NCBI GenBank assembly: GCA_012932295.1
Contig: JAAONU010000071.1
Span: 248,001 to 312,000 of the forward strand
DNA: 64,000 bases
DNA from: Cyclina sinensis
Lineage: Eukaryota > Mollusca > Bivalvia > Venerida > Veneridae
Direction of reading: 5' to 3'
The translations under genes were made by a program, and so were the position numbers. This document shows positions 12,151 to 23,381 of the stretch, piece by piece (positions within the stretch are counted from its first letter, which is position 1; every line of letters starts with the position of its first letter). Under the pieces are notes generated by a model that saw nothing but the letters and a program-made list of their open reading frames with translations, did not search any database and was not told the DNA's origin.

Positions 12151-13491
12151 TTAGATATGCTTGTTTCTTAACCTCCTAAAGGGCAGCTCAGGCCTGTGCC
12201 TTGTTATCATTTCAGATAAACCCTTATAACAGTCACTAAAAGGGTTGCTACTTTTCTGCACAAGTTTTCGACAATAGAGTTTACGACCTTGATGCTCATT
12301 CAGCCCTTCTATACAAATCAAATCAGCTACAACTTTCTGGACATCATCTTTATAAGATGGTAGTTTGTGGAACGCCTTCCTTGCTTGCACATTAAAAATA
12401 CCATCTACATCAGGGCTCCCGAAAACCGAAAATTTGCCGGTTTTGACCGAATTTTATCTCTATGGACCGATTTCGATGTCCAAAAGTCCTTAAAAAATCG
12501 GTCCAGATAATTTCCAAAAAAAAAAAAAATCCGTCTAACTTTTCAAAAAACAGTCAAAATCTCACACCAAAACCTCAGTTGATCGCTAATCCGGTACTTC
12601 ACACCTATCATAAAACCATAAAACTGTCAATGTTGCCCGCGGCAATTATCGCCAATTAACTTGTAAACAAGTAAAAGTGTGCTTGATTAGCAGTCAGCCA
12701 ATCGATTAAAGTTGACCGGCTCAAACTGTGAAATATTATTTCATCGAAATCATACTCCCCGCAGCGGTTACTTCCCCTGATCATTTCAGAAAACAGTTAG
12801 TAGAAAAGCGTGACGTAACCGGTGCGAGGAGTGTGCATCGAAATAGGCGATAACTGTCGTCTGCTTAATTTCATTAAGGGCTTAATAGTAATTTTAGTGG
12901 CTAGCTGTAGCACAAAGCACACTTTAAAATATCAGTGACTAGTTTGACGTTGTAAAATTAGCTCTAATTCTACTTTCGCTTTGAAAAACACATATTTTCG
13001 CGACGTCAACACTATCATAACCCAAATTGTTCTTTGCCCTTAAATCGTTTCTATTTTTTTTTGTTGGTTCTTGGTTCCGGGGGGGGGGGTGTTGTGGGCT
13101 CGAGGTCTTAGACCGATTGAGATTTCAAAATTTTAGGAGCCCTGATCTACATGTTTCACTAAATTGATCAGGTGGTGAAACTCTTTAGAGTGCTGAATTA
13201 TGCTTTCCTTTGAGTGAAATCCAGATGTGGTGTTTTTAGTATCCCTGTTTAGAATTTCAACATATTCATCAAGGGAAATGTTATTATTTTGGCCACCAGA
13301 TATATTTATAAACCTGTTGGCAATCAGACGTTCTGTCTGATGAGCTGAAAGAGTACCAGACACTAGAGCTGTAAGGTGGACACTTCCAATCAAATATTTA
13401 GTTTTGTTTATTTTGTGATAAATGGGTGTTTCAAATTTTGCACTCCTTACAGCTCTAGGTCCATCACCCATATCAACGCTACTATCCAAAT
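12151..13491 (-). pseudogene. DUF6589-type transposase, C-terminal fragment (element A)
   Basis: Read on the minus strand, 13491-13145 and 12410-12151 are two halves of one open frame, split by the MITE at 12411-13144. Joined, they match the last ~190 residues of the element B transposase: VDMGDGPRAVRSAKFE, GGQNNNISLDEYVEILNRD, LVKHVD, FHKLPSYKDDV and ending RHRPELPFRRLRNKHI before a TAA. The acidic VDMGDG and the GGxxNNIxLDEYxExLNRD block are family hallmarks of DUF6589. Homology stops abruptly at 13488-13492, three to four residues before VDMGDG, and an in-frame stop lies just beyond. The N-terminal two thirds, including the GDNWD and GDxLT blocks seen in B, are absent. The adjoining sequence is the plus-strand DDE transposase gene. 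Confidence 0.85.
12411..13144. mobile_element. hAT-type non-autonomous element, 734 bp
   Basis: Terminal inverted repeats CAGGGCTCC / GGAGCCCTG are flanked by a perfect 8-bp duplication ATCTACAT (12403-12410 and 13145-13152). CAGGG ends with an 8-bp duplication are the signature of the hAT superfamily. There is no transposase frame. Removing the element plus one duplication copy restores the DUF6589 reading frame (KHVDGIFNVQARK). The interior has a C/G run (13079-13089) and CpG-containing sequence unlike its surroundings. A shorter copy of the same family, missing about 390 internal bases, is at 43078-43421. Confidence 0.9.
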
Positions 13492-13517
13492 TTATTTATT
13501 TGGGTGAATATCATACA

Positions 13518-16500
13518 AGAGAAATGAGAAAAGAATTCAGCAGGAAATTTCAAGGTCTGGCTTGTATTCCGCCTCATATCTTGAGAGCAATTTATTCTGA
13601 AATGACCCTTGATCTTTCTGTTAATCAAAATCCTGCACTTGATGCAAGGTTGCAACAGGCTTTACTAAATGATGATCCAGACCTTGCTGTTGACCTCAGA
13701 TCATTAAATAAAGGCAGGCCTGATGATACTTTTGATGTATTTTTTAGTGAGTTAGAGAAAGAAGTTGAATCTCTTACTGCAGCTGACGAACGCCGCCATA
13801 ATGTTGAGCATTTTAGTAAATACATTTCTGTACGTGATCTCATTCAACAGATTGCTGAAAAATGTTCTGAAGGTACACCTATCCCTAGTGAAAGTACAGT
13901 TTTGTTTGCTTTCGTCCCGAAGAATTCTTTTGTGAACTCAGCCAAGTTGTACAAGGGCAGGATAAAGCTTCAACACAAGGTTCAAACTAGACAACTTAGG
14001 GCATCACATATTGATGAGCACTATTGTGCAGCGATCTTTAGTTACTTAAAAAGATATGCAGTTAAGTACCGTGAAGAAACAACTCTTGTATGTTTAGATG
14101 ACAAGTCAAAAATCGACTTTGGGGAGCCAGGTGTTGCAATTTCTAGTGGTGTGAGAGGCAAAAAGTCACTTGTACCTGTAACATCATCACTTGGTGCACT
14201 GGACCATGATGTAAGCTCCAAAGGTTCGCTGACCCCATCTGTGTGTCTAGTTGTAGACATTCCTGAAGAAGTGAACAGTAGCTTCTATGCTGGACAAGTG
14301 CACGTGACTCTGAAGGATTCCATTTTTCAACCTTCATCGCCATTTCGTCATGCAAAGGAACTTTTTAATATTCTGATGCCCACTGACAGTGAGAAACCAT
14401 ACCCATTTTTATTTCTATATACAGACGGGGGTCCAGATCACAGGACTACATATGGAGCCGTGAAATTGTCACTCATTATACTCTTTAAACGTTTAGATTT
14501 AGACTTACTTATAGCTGCGAGAACTGCACCTGGCCATTCCTGGGCAAACCCTGCCGAACGAATTATGAGCCTACTGAATCTAGCCTACCAGAATGTTTCT
14601 CTGTACCGTGATGAGATGACATCTGGCTTTGAGCAAATGCTGAAATCATGTGGGTCCATGGCGGACATCAGAAAAAAAGCATCAAAAGAAGATGGTTTGC
14701 AAGATGCTTGGATTAAATCCTTGGAGGCCATGATTGAGATGCTTGACAACCGAACAAAACGTGTTACTTTAAAGGGGAGGAATTTCAAAACGGGTGTCCC
14801 TGCCTCAGATGAAGATGTTAGTCAGTTTGAATCAGAAATAAGACAGTGTGTTGATCCAAATTTGCAGATAGGTAAATACACTGCAAACAACTTGAAGAAA
14901 CTTGACGAGTACAACAGGTTTATGGCAGTACATTGTAGAGAAAGGAACTATATTTTTCAGGTATTCAATGTTTGTTTAAATGTGCATTTAATACTTTAAA
15001 ACATTGAAGAAATTTTTAAATCATTTACTTTATAATTAAACATTCTCGACAACGCATCATTGCCAGCAAAGCACTTCTTTTAAATTTTAAAACATTTAAA
15101 ATTAAAATATTTGATCAAGTTAGTTAATGTCACAGCAGTTTATAAAGTTCACATGGGCAGATGGTTATAAACAAGCAGGAATACTTTAGAATGTCATTGA
15201 CACATTGAAGTTTGAATAAAACAGTGTGTGGACTTAATATTTAAATATATATATATGCAATTTTAATGGTATTTTAACAGTGAAAATCAGAGGGTAAGTA
15301 AAACACTAGTAGTACTGGACCTTTTCTATACATGTACTTGGATACTTTTAAATACTAGTCTGCATTTAAAATACAGCTTTTATTTCTTTTCTTTCTCTGC
15401 TTTCTCATGGTGTTGGTGCTTAAATTTAACCAAGCTCTGTTATGCTGGAATTCAAACTATAAAATTTCAGCTTTTAATATATGTCCTGTTAGAATAGTTA
15501 ATACTTAGTACTAAGTGTGTTTAATAGTAGAATAAAACGTCTCTGACATTTTAACATGCTCACACATTGACACTTGTGAAGTCACATTTAATATTAAAGG
15601 CAATATGCATGCGTTTTAATATATTTTACATAACAACTTTGACATTACTGTCAGAGTCCAAGCTTGCATCTTATCCATGTCATAAAAAGTTTTGAGGTAA
15701 ATTTTGTGAGACTCAGTATGAACTGCCATTTATATTATTAGTTATTTAAAATATTAATAAACTAAAGGCTTTTTTAATGTCTATCCATATTTATACAAAA
15801 TATTTGGTCAAACTATCCAATGAAACAGGTTAGAAAGTGTGATGATCAGCTTTGCTGTGGGCCAGTAAGAAATACATGTGGCGTCATTCCACCATATCTG
15901 CCAGACCCAATGTTATGTTCTGACGACAAATCACATTACCGGCAGTTCGAGGATGTTTTTGGAACAGACACAGATGAGAGTCACACACCCTCCAAATCAA
16001 CTATGACCATTGCCAGAGTTGCTGAAGAACAGCAGGTATAATTATATGTTCAATATGGTACTTCAGCTGTCAGTGTATTATTTCTTTCAGACTGGTAAAA
16101 AGTGTCAGATGTATTAAAATTGAAGATAATCAGTGATGTAAATATTATGAAAAATAGACAATATGTCAAAACAAATTCTGAAAAGTATTGCCATCTTTGA
16201 ATATGATTCAACTTGTACTAAAATTTACACATTCAAACTGACCTTACACAAATCAAATCTGATATTCTATACCAAAAGTATGAAACAGAATTTAAAACTT
16301 TTTAACTTTTACAGGGCTGTGCAAACAAACTTCTTGTTGGACAGAATGCTCGTAGTCTTGTTTGGTGTTACGAATGTGGAAAGCCGAGGTGTGTGTACAG
16401 CAAAAAAGCACTAAGTGCACGAGAGGAACGAGCTTTGAAGCGTATTAAAGAAAAGTACAGTTACAGTTGTGGATCTGTCATTACACCTGATGGTATGTGT

Positions 16501-17060
16501 GAAGTACAAATTTGCTGAGCATAGAATTTGAAAATTTCATTTACATGTAAAAGTTCTTATTTTTGAGGTTTAATTGATGCTTTAATACCTCTGACCATAC
16601 ATGCAGGCAACAGAGCTGTCAGATGATAAACTAGTACTAGTATTGTTTGTTTAGTCTCGGGACTTGGTGGGTGTGCTTTCTGTATTTACAATGTGCTCTT
16701 TCTTTATCAGTCTTTGCTTGCTTTCATGAAAACAATTTTCGGGTAGAATAGTTTTGCTGCACTCTTCTGAAGACTTGTTGGAAAACTTCAAACTTTTAGT
16801 GGTCTCATTGTTATTTTTCAGGCGATGGACTAAATGGGTGTGTGTTTGTGAGGCTGCAGCTTACGTGCAGTACCCCGATAGAATTTGCATACTATGCATC
16901 ACAACATATTACAGCTGACAAATCCGTTTGCTGTTACTGTGGCTCAGCAGAGGAAACAGAGAGAGACCCTGAAGCCATGGAAAAATTCCGGGTTGTACTG
17001 CCACGTTGTCAGAACTGTAAAACTGTAAAGCCAGTGGTGAAGCGCTTACCTAAAAAGTGA
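13518..17060 (+). CDS. DDE-type transposase with C-terminal zinc-binding region (element A)
   Basis: Exons: 13518-14960, 15829-16035, 16315-16492 and 16822-17060; all three introns have GT/AG edges and phases match, giving about 688 residues. Seen: LVCLDDKSKIDFGEPG (D194), a second acidic block FLYTDGGPDH (D303) and NPAERIMSLLN (E347). This spacing and the beta-strand-like contexts are those of a DDE/RNase H-fold transposase (D-x43-E between the last two). The C-terminal third is cysteine-rich (CDDQLCC, CYECGKPRC, CCYCG, CQNC), probably zinc-binding. I recall similar uncharacterised proteins in molluscs and cnidarians but cannot name the superfamily. The frame is open upstream to 13422, but that stretch is antisense to the DUF6589 fragment, so ATG 13518 is the first sensible start and the N-terminus may be truncated. 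An AATAAA lies downstream near 17090. No lesions are seen. Confidence 0.8.
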
Positions 17061-17761
17061 AACTGTCTGAAGTTTGGTGGAAATAAAAAATGAGACATTT
17101 GTTTTCTGGAAGGACATTTACTTCACTCTTGCATTTATGACTTGTGTCAAGGTTACCTGTGAGATATTAAGCCCTCTGAAACTTTGCTGGGCAATTTGAC
17201 TGTGTTTTGTTTGTTTTTCTTTTCCTTATTTTTTACATCCCAGATGGTAAAAGTAATGTAATATCTCAGAAAAAGACAACAGAAACTGTCTCAGTTTAAC
17301 AAATGTTTTATTGAAGTATTGAAGCTGATAATAAAATATAATAAACTTTGAACCCTTGTCAAAGTTTTTTCCATGATCCAATCTCTTTGCGTTTATAAAT
17401 TGTAAAAAAAAAAAAAAAAAAAATCCCTACCTACCTACCCACCAAAATTTACCTGGGTCGGGTTATGCCAAACAAACAATTTTTTAAGGATGGCCTTGTT
17501 GACAACGAAAACAGTTGAAATTTAACCTTGCTCGATAAACGCGGCCATACTTGTTCACCCGTAATATTTCTATCTTATGAAAATCACGTAAACAATTTTG
17601 GTTTCCCAGCGGTTTAAAAATAGAACTCGATTGACTTCAAAAAAATGAAATCTTGGCGCCGATTGGATGATTCAAAGGTCACAGAAGGTGACCCTCTATC
17701 GGTCCCGTTCAGATCCTATGTTAGCGTAGAGGCAATAAGGATATGTACTTTAGTCAGATTG
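17061..17761. other. Element A right-end non-coding region
   Basis: It contains the 3' flank of the DDE transposase, a 21-22 base poly(A) tract (17403-17423) followed by CCTACCTACCTACCC, and then the right subterminal region. On the minus strand an ATG at 17548-17546 (ATGGCCGCGTTTATCGAGC) starts a tiny frame ending at a possible donor, in the position where element B begins its transposase (also MAA-). This could be the surviving first exon of the lost DUF6589 gene; the evidence is weak. A CCAAT box (minus) lies at 17661-17666 and GGATCTGA (minus) at 17709-17716. Confidence 0.45.
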
Positions 17762-17797
17762 TGTATTTGTACATGTACTTACATTGTATTGTTTCAG

Positions 17798-17935
17798 AAT
17801 GAAAGTAATGGAAATCAGGGGTAAATCAACACGTTCACTTAGAAAAGTTTTTGTTATTCTGACACCAGACATGTGCAGATCCTTGGAATATCTGTTACGG
17901 CAAAAAAAGAACCTCAGTCCCTTTCTCTTTGCGAG
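17798..17935 (+). pseudogene. Tyrosine-recombinase-like gene, next exon after element A
   Basis: The acceptor TGTTTCAG precedes 17798 and a donor GTCAGT follows 17935. The frame joins the exon ending at 4056 across the intron (AG plus A gives Arg) to read ALSKRMKVMEIRGKSTRSLR, then LTPDMCRSLEYLL and SPFLFAR. In the remembered family this segment (RGKRGR...VPVLLTPEM...) follows the R-x-x-E box, which supports joining the pieces over the 13.7-kb gap created mainly by element A. The following exons with the expected HxxR...Y region were not found in the window. This exon itself shows no lesion. Confidence 0.65.
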
Positions 17936-18482
17936 GTCAGTATTATTTTTCTCGAGTAATAAACTTAATGTGTGTAAAAATACAGTTAGTTTTAGCTCGT
18001 TTAAGTGATGTTGATTGTCTGCATTGGCACTGGTAAAGATTTTTTATTTATTTCTCATCCATACAAATATATGAAACACATATAAAGGTCATTATAAAGT
18101 AAATACTATTAATAAAGAGGATGTCATGCATACGATTTAACATTATTTAAAATACATACATGGATCCTAGTGAATTGGGGAATCGACCCTTATCACGTGA
18201 TTTGAATAAATTGTCCAATTTTATTCATCACCACTTTAGTTATTATTAAAAAATAAGGATAGTAAGTATTAGGTATTAGTAAATTCTGTTTGTCTCTTTG
18301 AAATTCAGGCAGGAGTGCCCGACGTACAAATATTTGCATGCTTTTTTATTACATATAGTTGTAATAAATTTGCAAGTCCGTCAACTGCATATTTCGTTCA
18401 TAGACAGTACTGGCGAACTGTAGTTTCGCAATTAAGAACTTTATTGATGTTTCCTACCAACAACCCGTATCTGGGAGAAAGT

Positions 18483-18485
<3 letters not shown>

Positions 18486-18556
<71 letters not shown>
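18486..18556. repeat. (TA)n microsatellite
   Basis: About 33 uninterrupted TA dinucleotides, followed by shorter TATATA runs to about 18605. The open frame reading through it (alternating Tyr and Ile) is a composition artefact. Confidence 0.98.
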
Positions 18557-18609
18557 ACACTGTCTAAATGGGTTTCAAGTCAAGAATATATATATTATAT
18601 ATGCCTCAT

Positions 18610-19372
18610 ACATTGGTTTAAATTTTGCGTCACATAAGTGGGTCTCATATCAACACCTCGCATCATGGACAATTTCAGTATATATATATATAAAAATTAA
18701 TATATGCTTGTGTGTACAGTTCATTGTAACTATTGGTAACAAAGACACAGAATTTGTACAAAGAAGCTAGCAAGACAGACAATCAAACTTTAAAGCTGGT
18801 CTGCATTTTTAGTGATAACTGGGCTAAAATTGAACGATAGAAAATATCCACTATGTAAATTTAAAGTGTTTATCCGAATTCTTGTCTGTCCAAATACTTT
18901 TCATTTCATTTTATAGAACTATTGAATTTCAAAATTTTAGGTTTTATTGTGTTCATAATGCCTTATTTTACTACTTCTTACCAAGGCCTGGCCAGTAGGA
19001 TTGTAATCTTTCCTGTTGATCGCCCTCAACCACTCTCGCCGTTGCTCTACATTCTTGGTAAACAGTGGAATTTGAATGGGGCGACGCATATACACAGCTC
19101 ATGTTTTTCTTTGTGAATCTCGCATATGGACATTTTCCACTGATAAACATCCCTCTGATTGTTACTACATCCTACAACAATACATTGCTTCCCCCTGCTC
19201 CCTTCGTAAGGCATAGTTAATGAAGCTTCGTGTTCGTTTTCGCTGCTGTTGGCTTGGAAGTACTGTAATGGCGGACAGCTTGAGTTTTAAGGGGAGATAA
19301 TACGTTCGGCTTAATTTTTAGCATCGTGTATACATAAAGAGAAACAGAGGTTATTTCACCAGTGGATAACAT
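18610..19372. other. No gene seen
   Basis: Mixed unique-looking sequence. One short open stretch (18922-19116) has no family resemblance and no splice context I would defend. Confidence 0.5.
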
Positions 19373-20690
19373 AGATTCCTTTCATCTTTATCCAGCAAAA
19401 AGCAAAAGGAACATTTTCCAAGAAAGTTGGCAGTGAAAGAGTTAACACAAAGTGAAAGAAGGGTAATTTCAGTTCTTTTTGCATTTTCTGGAAACTAGTT
19501 TGAACAAATGTAACAACCTATTTCAACACAATTAGCACTGAACAACAGAAAAAGCCTGGAGATACACATATATTCCTTTCATCTTTATTTAACACAAAGT
19601 AAAAGAAAGGTAAATTCAATTCTTTTTGCATTTTGTGGCAACTGTGGTTTGAACAAATATAACAGCCTATTTCAGTACTACAAGATGCTGAAGGTCAGAA
19701 GCCAGAGGATATAAAAAGATTAATGGCATCTTTATTTGAAACAAAGTGAAAAAAAGGTTATTTCAATTCTTTTTGTATGTTCTGGCCACTGTAGTTTGAA
19801 TAAATGTAACAGCCTATTTCAGCAACAACGGACACTGAAAGACAAAAGATACCTTGGGATATATATAGACTCCTTTCATCTTTATCCAACACAAAGAAAA
19901 AATGTGAAAGACTACTTCAGTGCAAAAAGAAGCTAAAAGACAGAAGAAACCTAGGGATATACATAAACTCTCATCTTTATACAACACAAAGAAAAATAAA
20001 CAAATGTTACAGCCTACTTCAGTGCCAAAAGAAGCTAACGGACAGAAGAAACCTAGGGACATACATAGATTCCTTTCAGTAAAAATTCTGGAAACTGATG
20101 TTTGAACAAATGTTACAGCCTACTTCATAGCTAACAGACCCTGAACGACAGAAAAAGCCAGGGGATACACAGAGATTTCTTTCACATATGTTCAACGTAA
20201 ATGGAAAGAAAAGTAATTTCAGTTCTTCTGGCATTTTCTGTTCACATATTTTAATAAATGTAACAGCCTATCTCTGTGACAGCAGACGCTGAACGACGAA
20301 AAAAGCCTAGTGTTTTACATAGATTTCTTTCACCTTAAACACAAAGTGAAAGATAGATTATTTCTTCTTACATTTTCTGGCAACTGTAGTTTGAATAAAT
20401 GTAAGAGCCTATTTTAGAGTTTACATATACTGAATGACAGAAAAAGCCTGGGAATATATTGATTCCTTGTTTGGAATACAAAGTGAAAAAAGGTAATTTC
20501 AATTCTTTCTGCATTTTCTGGCCAATGTAGTTTGAACAAATTTAATTACCAATTTCAGTGCTAAAAAAACGCAGATATACAATACATAAATTCTTTTTAT
20601 CTTTGTTTAGACAAAGCAAAAGAAGGATATTTCCATTCCTTGCATTTTCTGGCCACCGTGGTTTCAACAAATGTAATGGAATACAACAGA
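19373..20690. repeat. Degenerate ~145-bp tandem repeat, about nine units
   Basis: The phrase TTTTCTGGCAACTGTAGTTTGAACAAATGTAAC recurs in shortened and mutated form near 19487, 19631, 19777, 20086, 20234, 20377, 20514 and 20645. The spacing is 131-148 bases, with one unit lacking the phrase between 19777 and 20086. Other unit phrases are CCTTTCATCTTTATCCAACA, AAAGTGAAAGAAAGGTAATT and AGAAAAAGCCTGGGATATAC. No conserved reading frame crosses the units. Confidence 0.8.
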
Positions 20691-22269
20691 TCATCATCAT
20701 CTGCCAAACATTGACAGGACATCAAGTTAGTCTTTCAGGTATATACATTATTTTGCTTTTACTTGATTAGACTGTACAGAATAGAAAGTTCAGAAACCAA
20801 CTGCATTGAGTTTAAACTCAAACTTCTACTCACATTACATGGGAACAACAAAATAAAATTGACAAGTAGGCATATCAGCCACACTGCTTGTGCAATATTT
20901 GTTTTATTGGTGTTTGCTGCCTCTAAATCAGACCAAGTCAGGAATTCTCCCTTTTCTTGAGCCAGGAGACAGTGTAATGGCAGATACGGGCTGATTACCA
21001 CAAACAACCTTATTGTTCAAATAAGAACAATTTATGATAATTTATACACATTTTAATCTGCTTAACAAGCAGAATTGTCAAGACAGATTTCAATAAAAAA
21101 GAAAAAGTGTTCAATTTTAAATGGTAATTATATCTATTTTGAACGTTCACATAGTATACATCAAATTATGTTAAAAACAACTCTGTATAGACAACTCTGT
21201 ATGGAATTAAATGCAGACTTATTTGGTGGATTTTGAATGACACACATTTTTGTATTCTGCAACTTGAATCACCTTGACAACATATTCAAAAGTTACTTTA
21301 CACTATCAGAGGCACTGAGTATGAGGTAATCAGCGTACAAACTTGCCTAATCATTGAAGACCAGTTAAACTCTACACAAATACTGAATATTTTTTCCTCT
21401 CTATAGAAGGAACATTGTTCGAGAAATTAACTTACAAAACAAAGCTGTGCTGCGCTATTCAGATGCTGATCTTGATTTAAGGCACATCTCATGTACACTG
21501 TTTAGAAAATGTTTATACAGCAAACAAATAATAGTAAATTCAAAGCCAGAACTGCATTTCAAGAGTATTAGTGGAGGTAGAGTATGTCCACCATTGGGAA
21601 CAAAGTACTGCTGAACTTCAGCCAAACTACCAACTTGTTTAAACTAGGAAGCAACGATACTGGTTCACCTTCAATGAACATGGGAGACTTTGGAGCAAAT
21701 TGATTGTAAAAAGTGAAAATTTGCACCATGTTTCAGTCAAGATACACAATATCAGAAATTTTTGCCAAGGCCAAAACCTCATTACTTATCTGGTGATTTG
21801 ATGCAAAACTGGTCCATAAAGCAAATGCTGAAACCTGTGCTCCAAGGTATTTCATTGGTGTCATACTGGAAAATTTAAGGAGTAAATTATCCAACGATCC
21901 AGATATTTCAAAATGGCATTCATTTTAAACAAGATGGACGGAACAAATACTTTATAAACATTCATGGAGCAGTCATCACAGTGCTGAAATCTTGAATGTT
22001 GTAAAAAGTCAAAGTCAAATGACAAATTAATGAGAGAAGCAATGTTTAGGATTTAATGGCCGGTCTAACTCTTAGCTGTCAGTAATAATTTTCTTCCAAC
22101 AAACTTTTTTTTTTCAATATTTAACAATTTGTTGTTAAAGATTTAAGACAAAGAAAATTTTTAACATTGAAATTTTTTAAATTATTTTTTTTATCTGACT
22201 GGTCTTTTAAACATAACTTGAAAAAGATTTTCTTTTTATCAAAGCTACATCTCTGTTCTTTATTTTTCA
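20691..22269. other. No gene seen
   Basis: AT-rich sequence. Overlapping short frames on both strands at 20760-21000 carry no recognisable domain. A plausible splice acceptor (TATTTTTCAG) at the right edge leads into the SWIM pseudogene. Confidence 0.5.
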
Positions 22270-23165
22270 GGTGCAGAAAGTGTAATGAGGCAAGAGGTGC
22301 CTATGACATCATTGTGTCAAATGATGAGGCAGGTGGTACGAAAAGAAAGTGGTATCTATTCTTCAACAGTTCCGTCAAGAAAACAGAGACAAAGAAAGAG
22401 CCCTGTTATTACCAAGAACTGCCTGCCAGACTGTTCCAGTTGCACTTCACCAAGAGGATTCTGCAATGGAACTTCAACAAGAGGATTCTGCTATGGAAAT
22501 ATTTATGAACAAATAATCCCAAGTGCAAGAACCTGCTCTATGAGCCTGCATGAGTGCTAACGACTCGACTCTGATAATTTAAAGGACTATGGTTCTTCAA
22601 AGCCACTGTTGAAAGGTCATCAGTATTTCAACAGTGCTTATGTTAAAAATATCAAACACAAAATGAAAGGAGAACATCAGTTCTTTAACTGCAATGTTAT
22701 GGCATCATACATGTACATGAAGTCAGGAAAAATATACCATGTGTCACTAAAACTGAAATGCCCCAGTGGAAATGTGCTTCATGTAACCTGTGACTGTCAA
22801 GTGTCTTCAATGGGTAAATGTAACCATACTGAATCTCTGTATTTGCCACTGAAGACTAGATTATAAATTTTGGTGTTGATAGTGATCCAACTGACAAGCT
22901 GTGCAAACGGAACAAAGGAAGTAAAAATAAGGACAAACTAGAATTATGTCATAGTGCACACTATAGCAAAAAAAAAACAAAACAAAAACTTAAAGCTGAC
23001 AAGATGTTTGATTTTGACCCCAGATCCGAAAAACCTAATGACAATGACACATTTATTAATAATTTCGTCCCTACTTTGAAACTTCAAAGCCATCCAAAGC
23101 AAGTGTCAGAAACTGAATATGAGGATTACACTGTTGATTTAGAAAGCTTATTCTGTTTACCTTGA
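22270..23165 (+). pseudogene. SWIM zinc-finger protein remnant
   Basis: Following an acceptor at 22269, one frame runs to a TAA at 22558-22560, and continues in the same frame into LKDYGSSKPLLKGHQYFNSAY and a SWIM-type zinc finger, CDCQVSSMGKCNH (C-x-C-x7-C-x-H, about 22790-22830). A stop follows at 22864-22866. Another frame then continues with KADKMFDFDPRS to a TGA near 23165. The lead-in (cluster of LxKGxxxFxSxY, then the finger, then FDPR) resembles the N-terminal half of mollusc SWIM proteins often linked to YqaJ-type exonuclease domains, from memory. No exonuclease domain is present. At least one stop and one frame change make this a pseudogene. Confidence 0.55.
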
Positions 23166-23381
23166 ATAATTTTGGATTACACTGACTCCTTAGTGGACTA
23201 ACTGTGTATTTAAAGAAATGTTAAAAAGATTCAATAAACATGCTACCACTCTATCATGTGAAAGAAAGAAATTAAACATTTCAATATCAATTAGCACAAA
23301 AAAAATGTCGGCTAATATGAAATAAACTTCACCTTAGTTGGATACAATCCTTTGTTCTTATAAACAATAAACCACACATAG

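Larger units (their letters stand above)
5343..17770 (+). mobile_element. Element A: helicase-encoding AcademH-like DNA transposon, chimeric
   Basis: The element proper is 5352-17761 (12,410 bp). The first bases are CAATCTGACTGAAGT and the reverse complement of the last bases is CAATCTGACTAAAGT, 14 of 15 identical. A perfect 9-bp direct repeat TGTATTTGT flanks it at 5343-5351 and 17762-17770, which is the target-site duplication. It shares subterminal blocks with element B: AGATCTGA/GGATCTGA 34-52 bases inside each end, and a CCAAT box about 100 bases inside each end. Content from left to right: RecQ-like helicase gene (plus), a nested repeat, the 3' part of a DUF6589 transposase gene (minus) with a nested hAT-type MITE, and a second DDE-type transposase gene (plus). 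It lies in an intron of the recombinase-like pseudogene, 27 bases upstream of the exon at 17798. AcademH assignment rests on remembered features of that lineage. Confidence 0.85.

Noticed and set aside
18315..18557. 80-codon frame ending in Tyr-Ile repeats
   Set aside because: Read-through of the (TA)n microsatellite.
22167..22508. Alternative 113-codon frame with RCRKCNEARG
   Set aside because: It starts in intronic low-complexity sequence, and the frame that leads into the SWIM finger is the other one.
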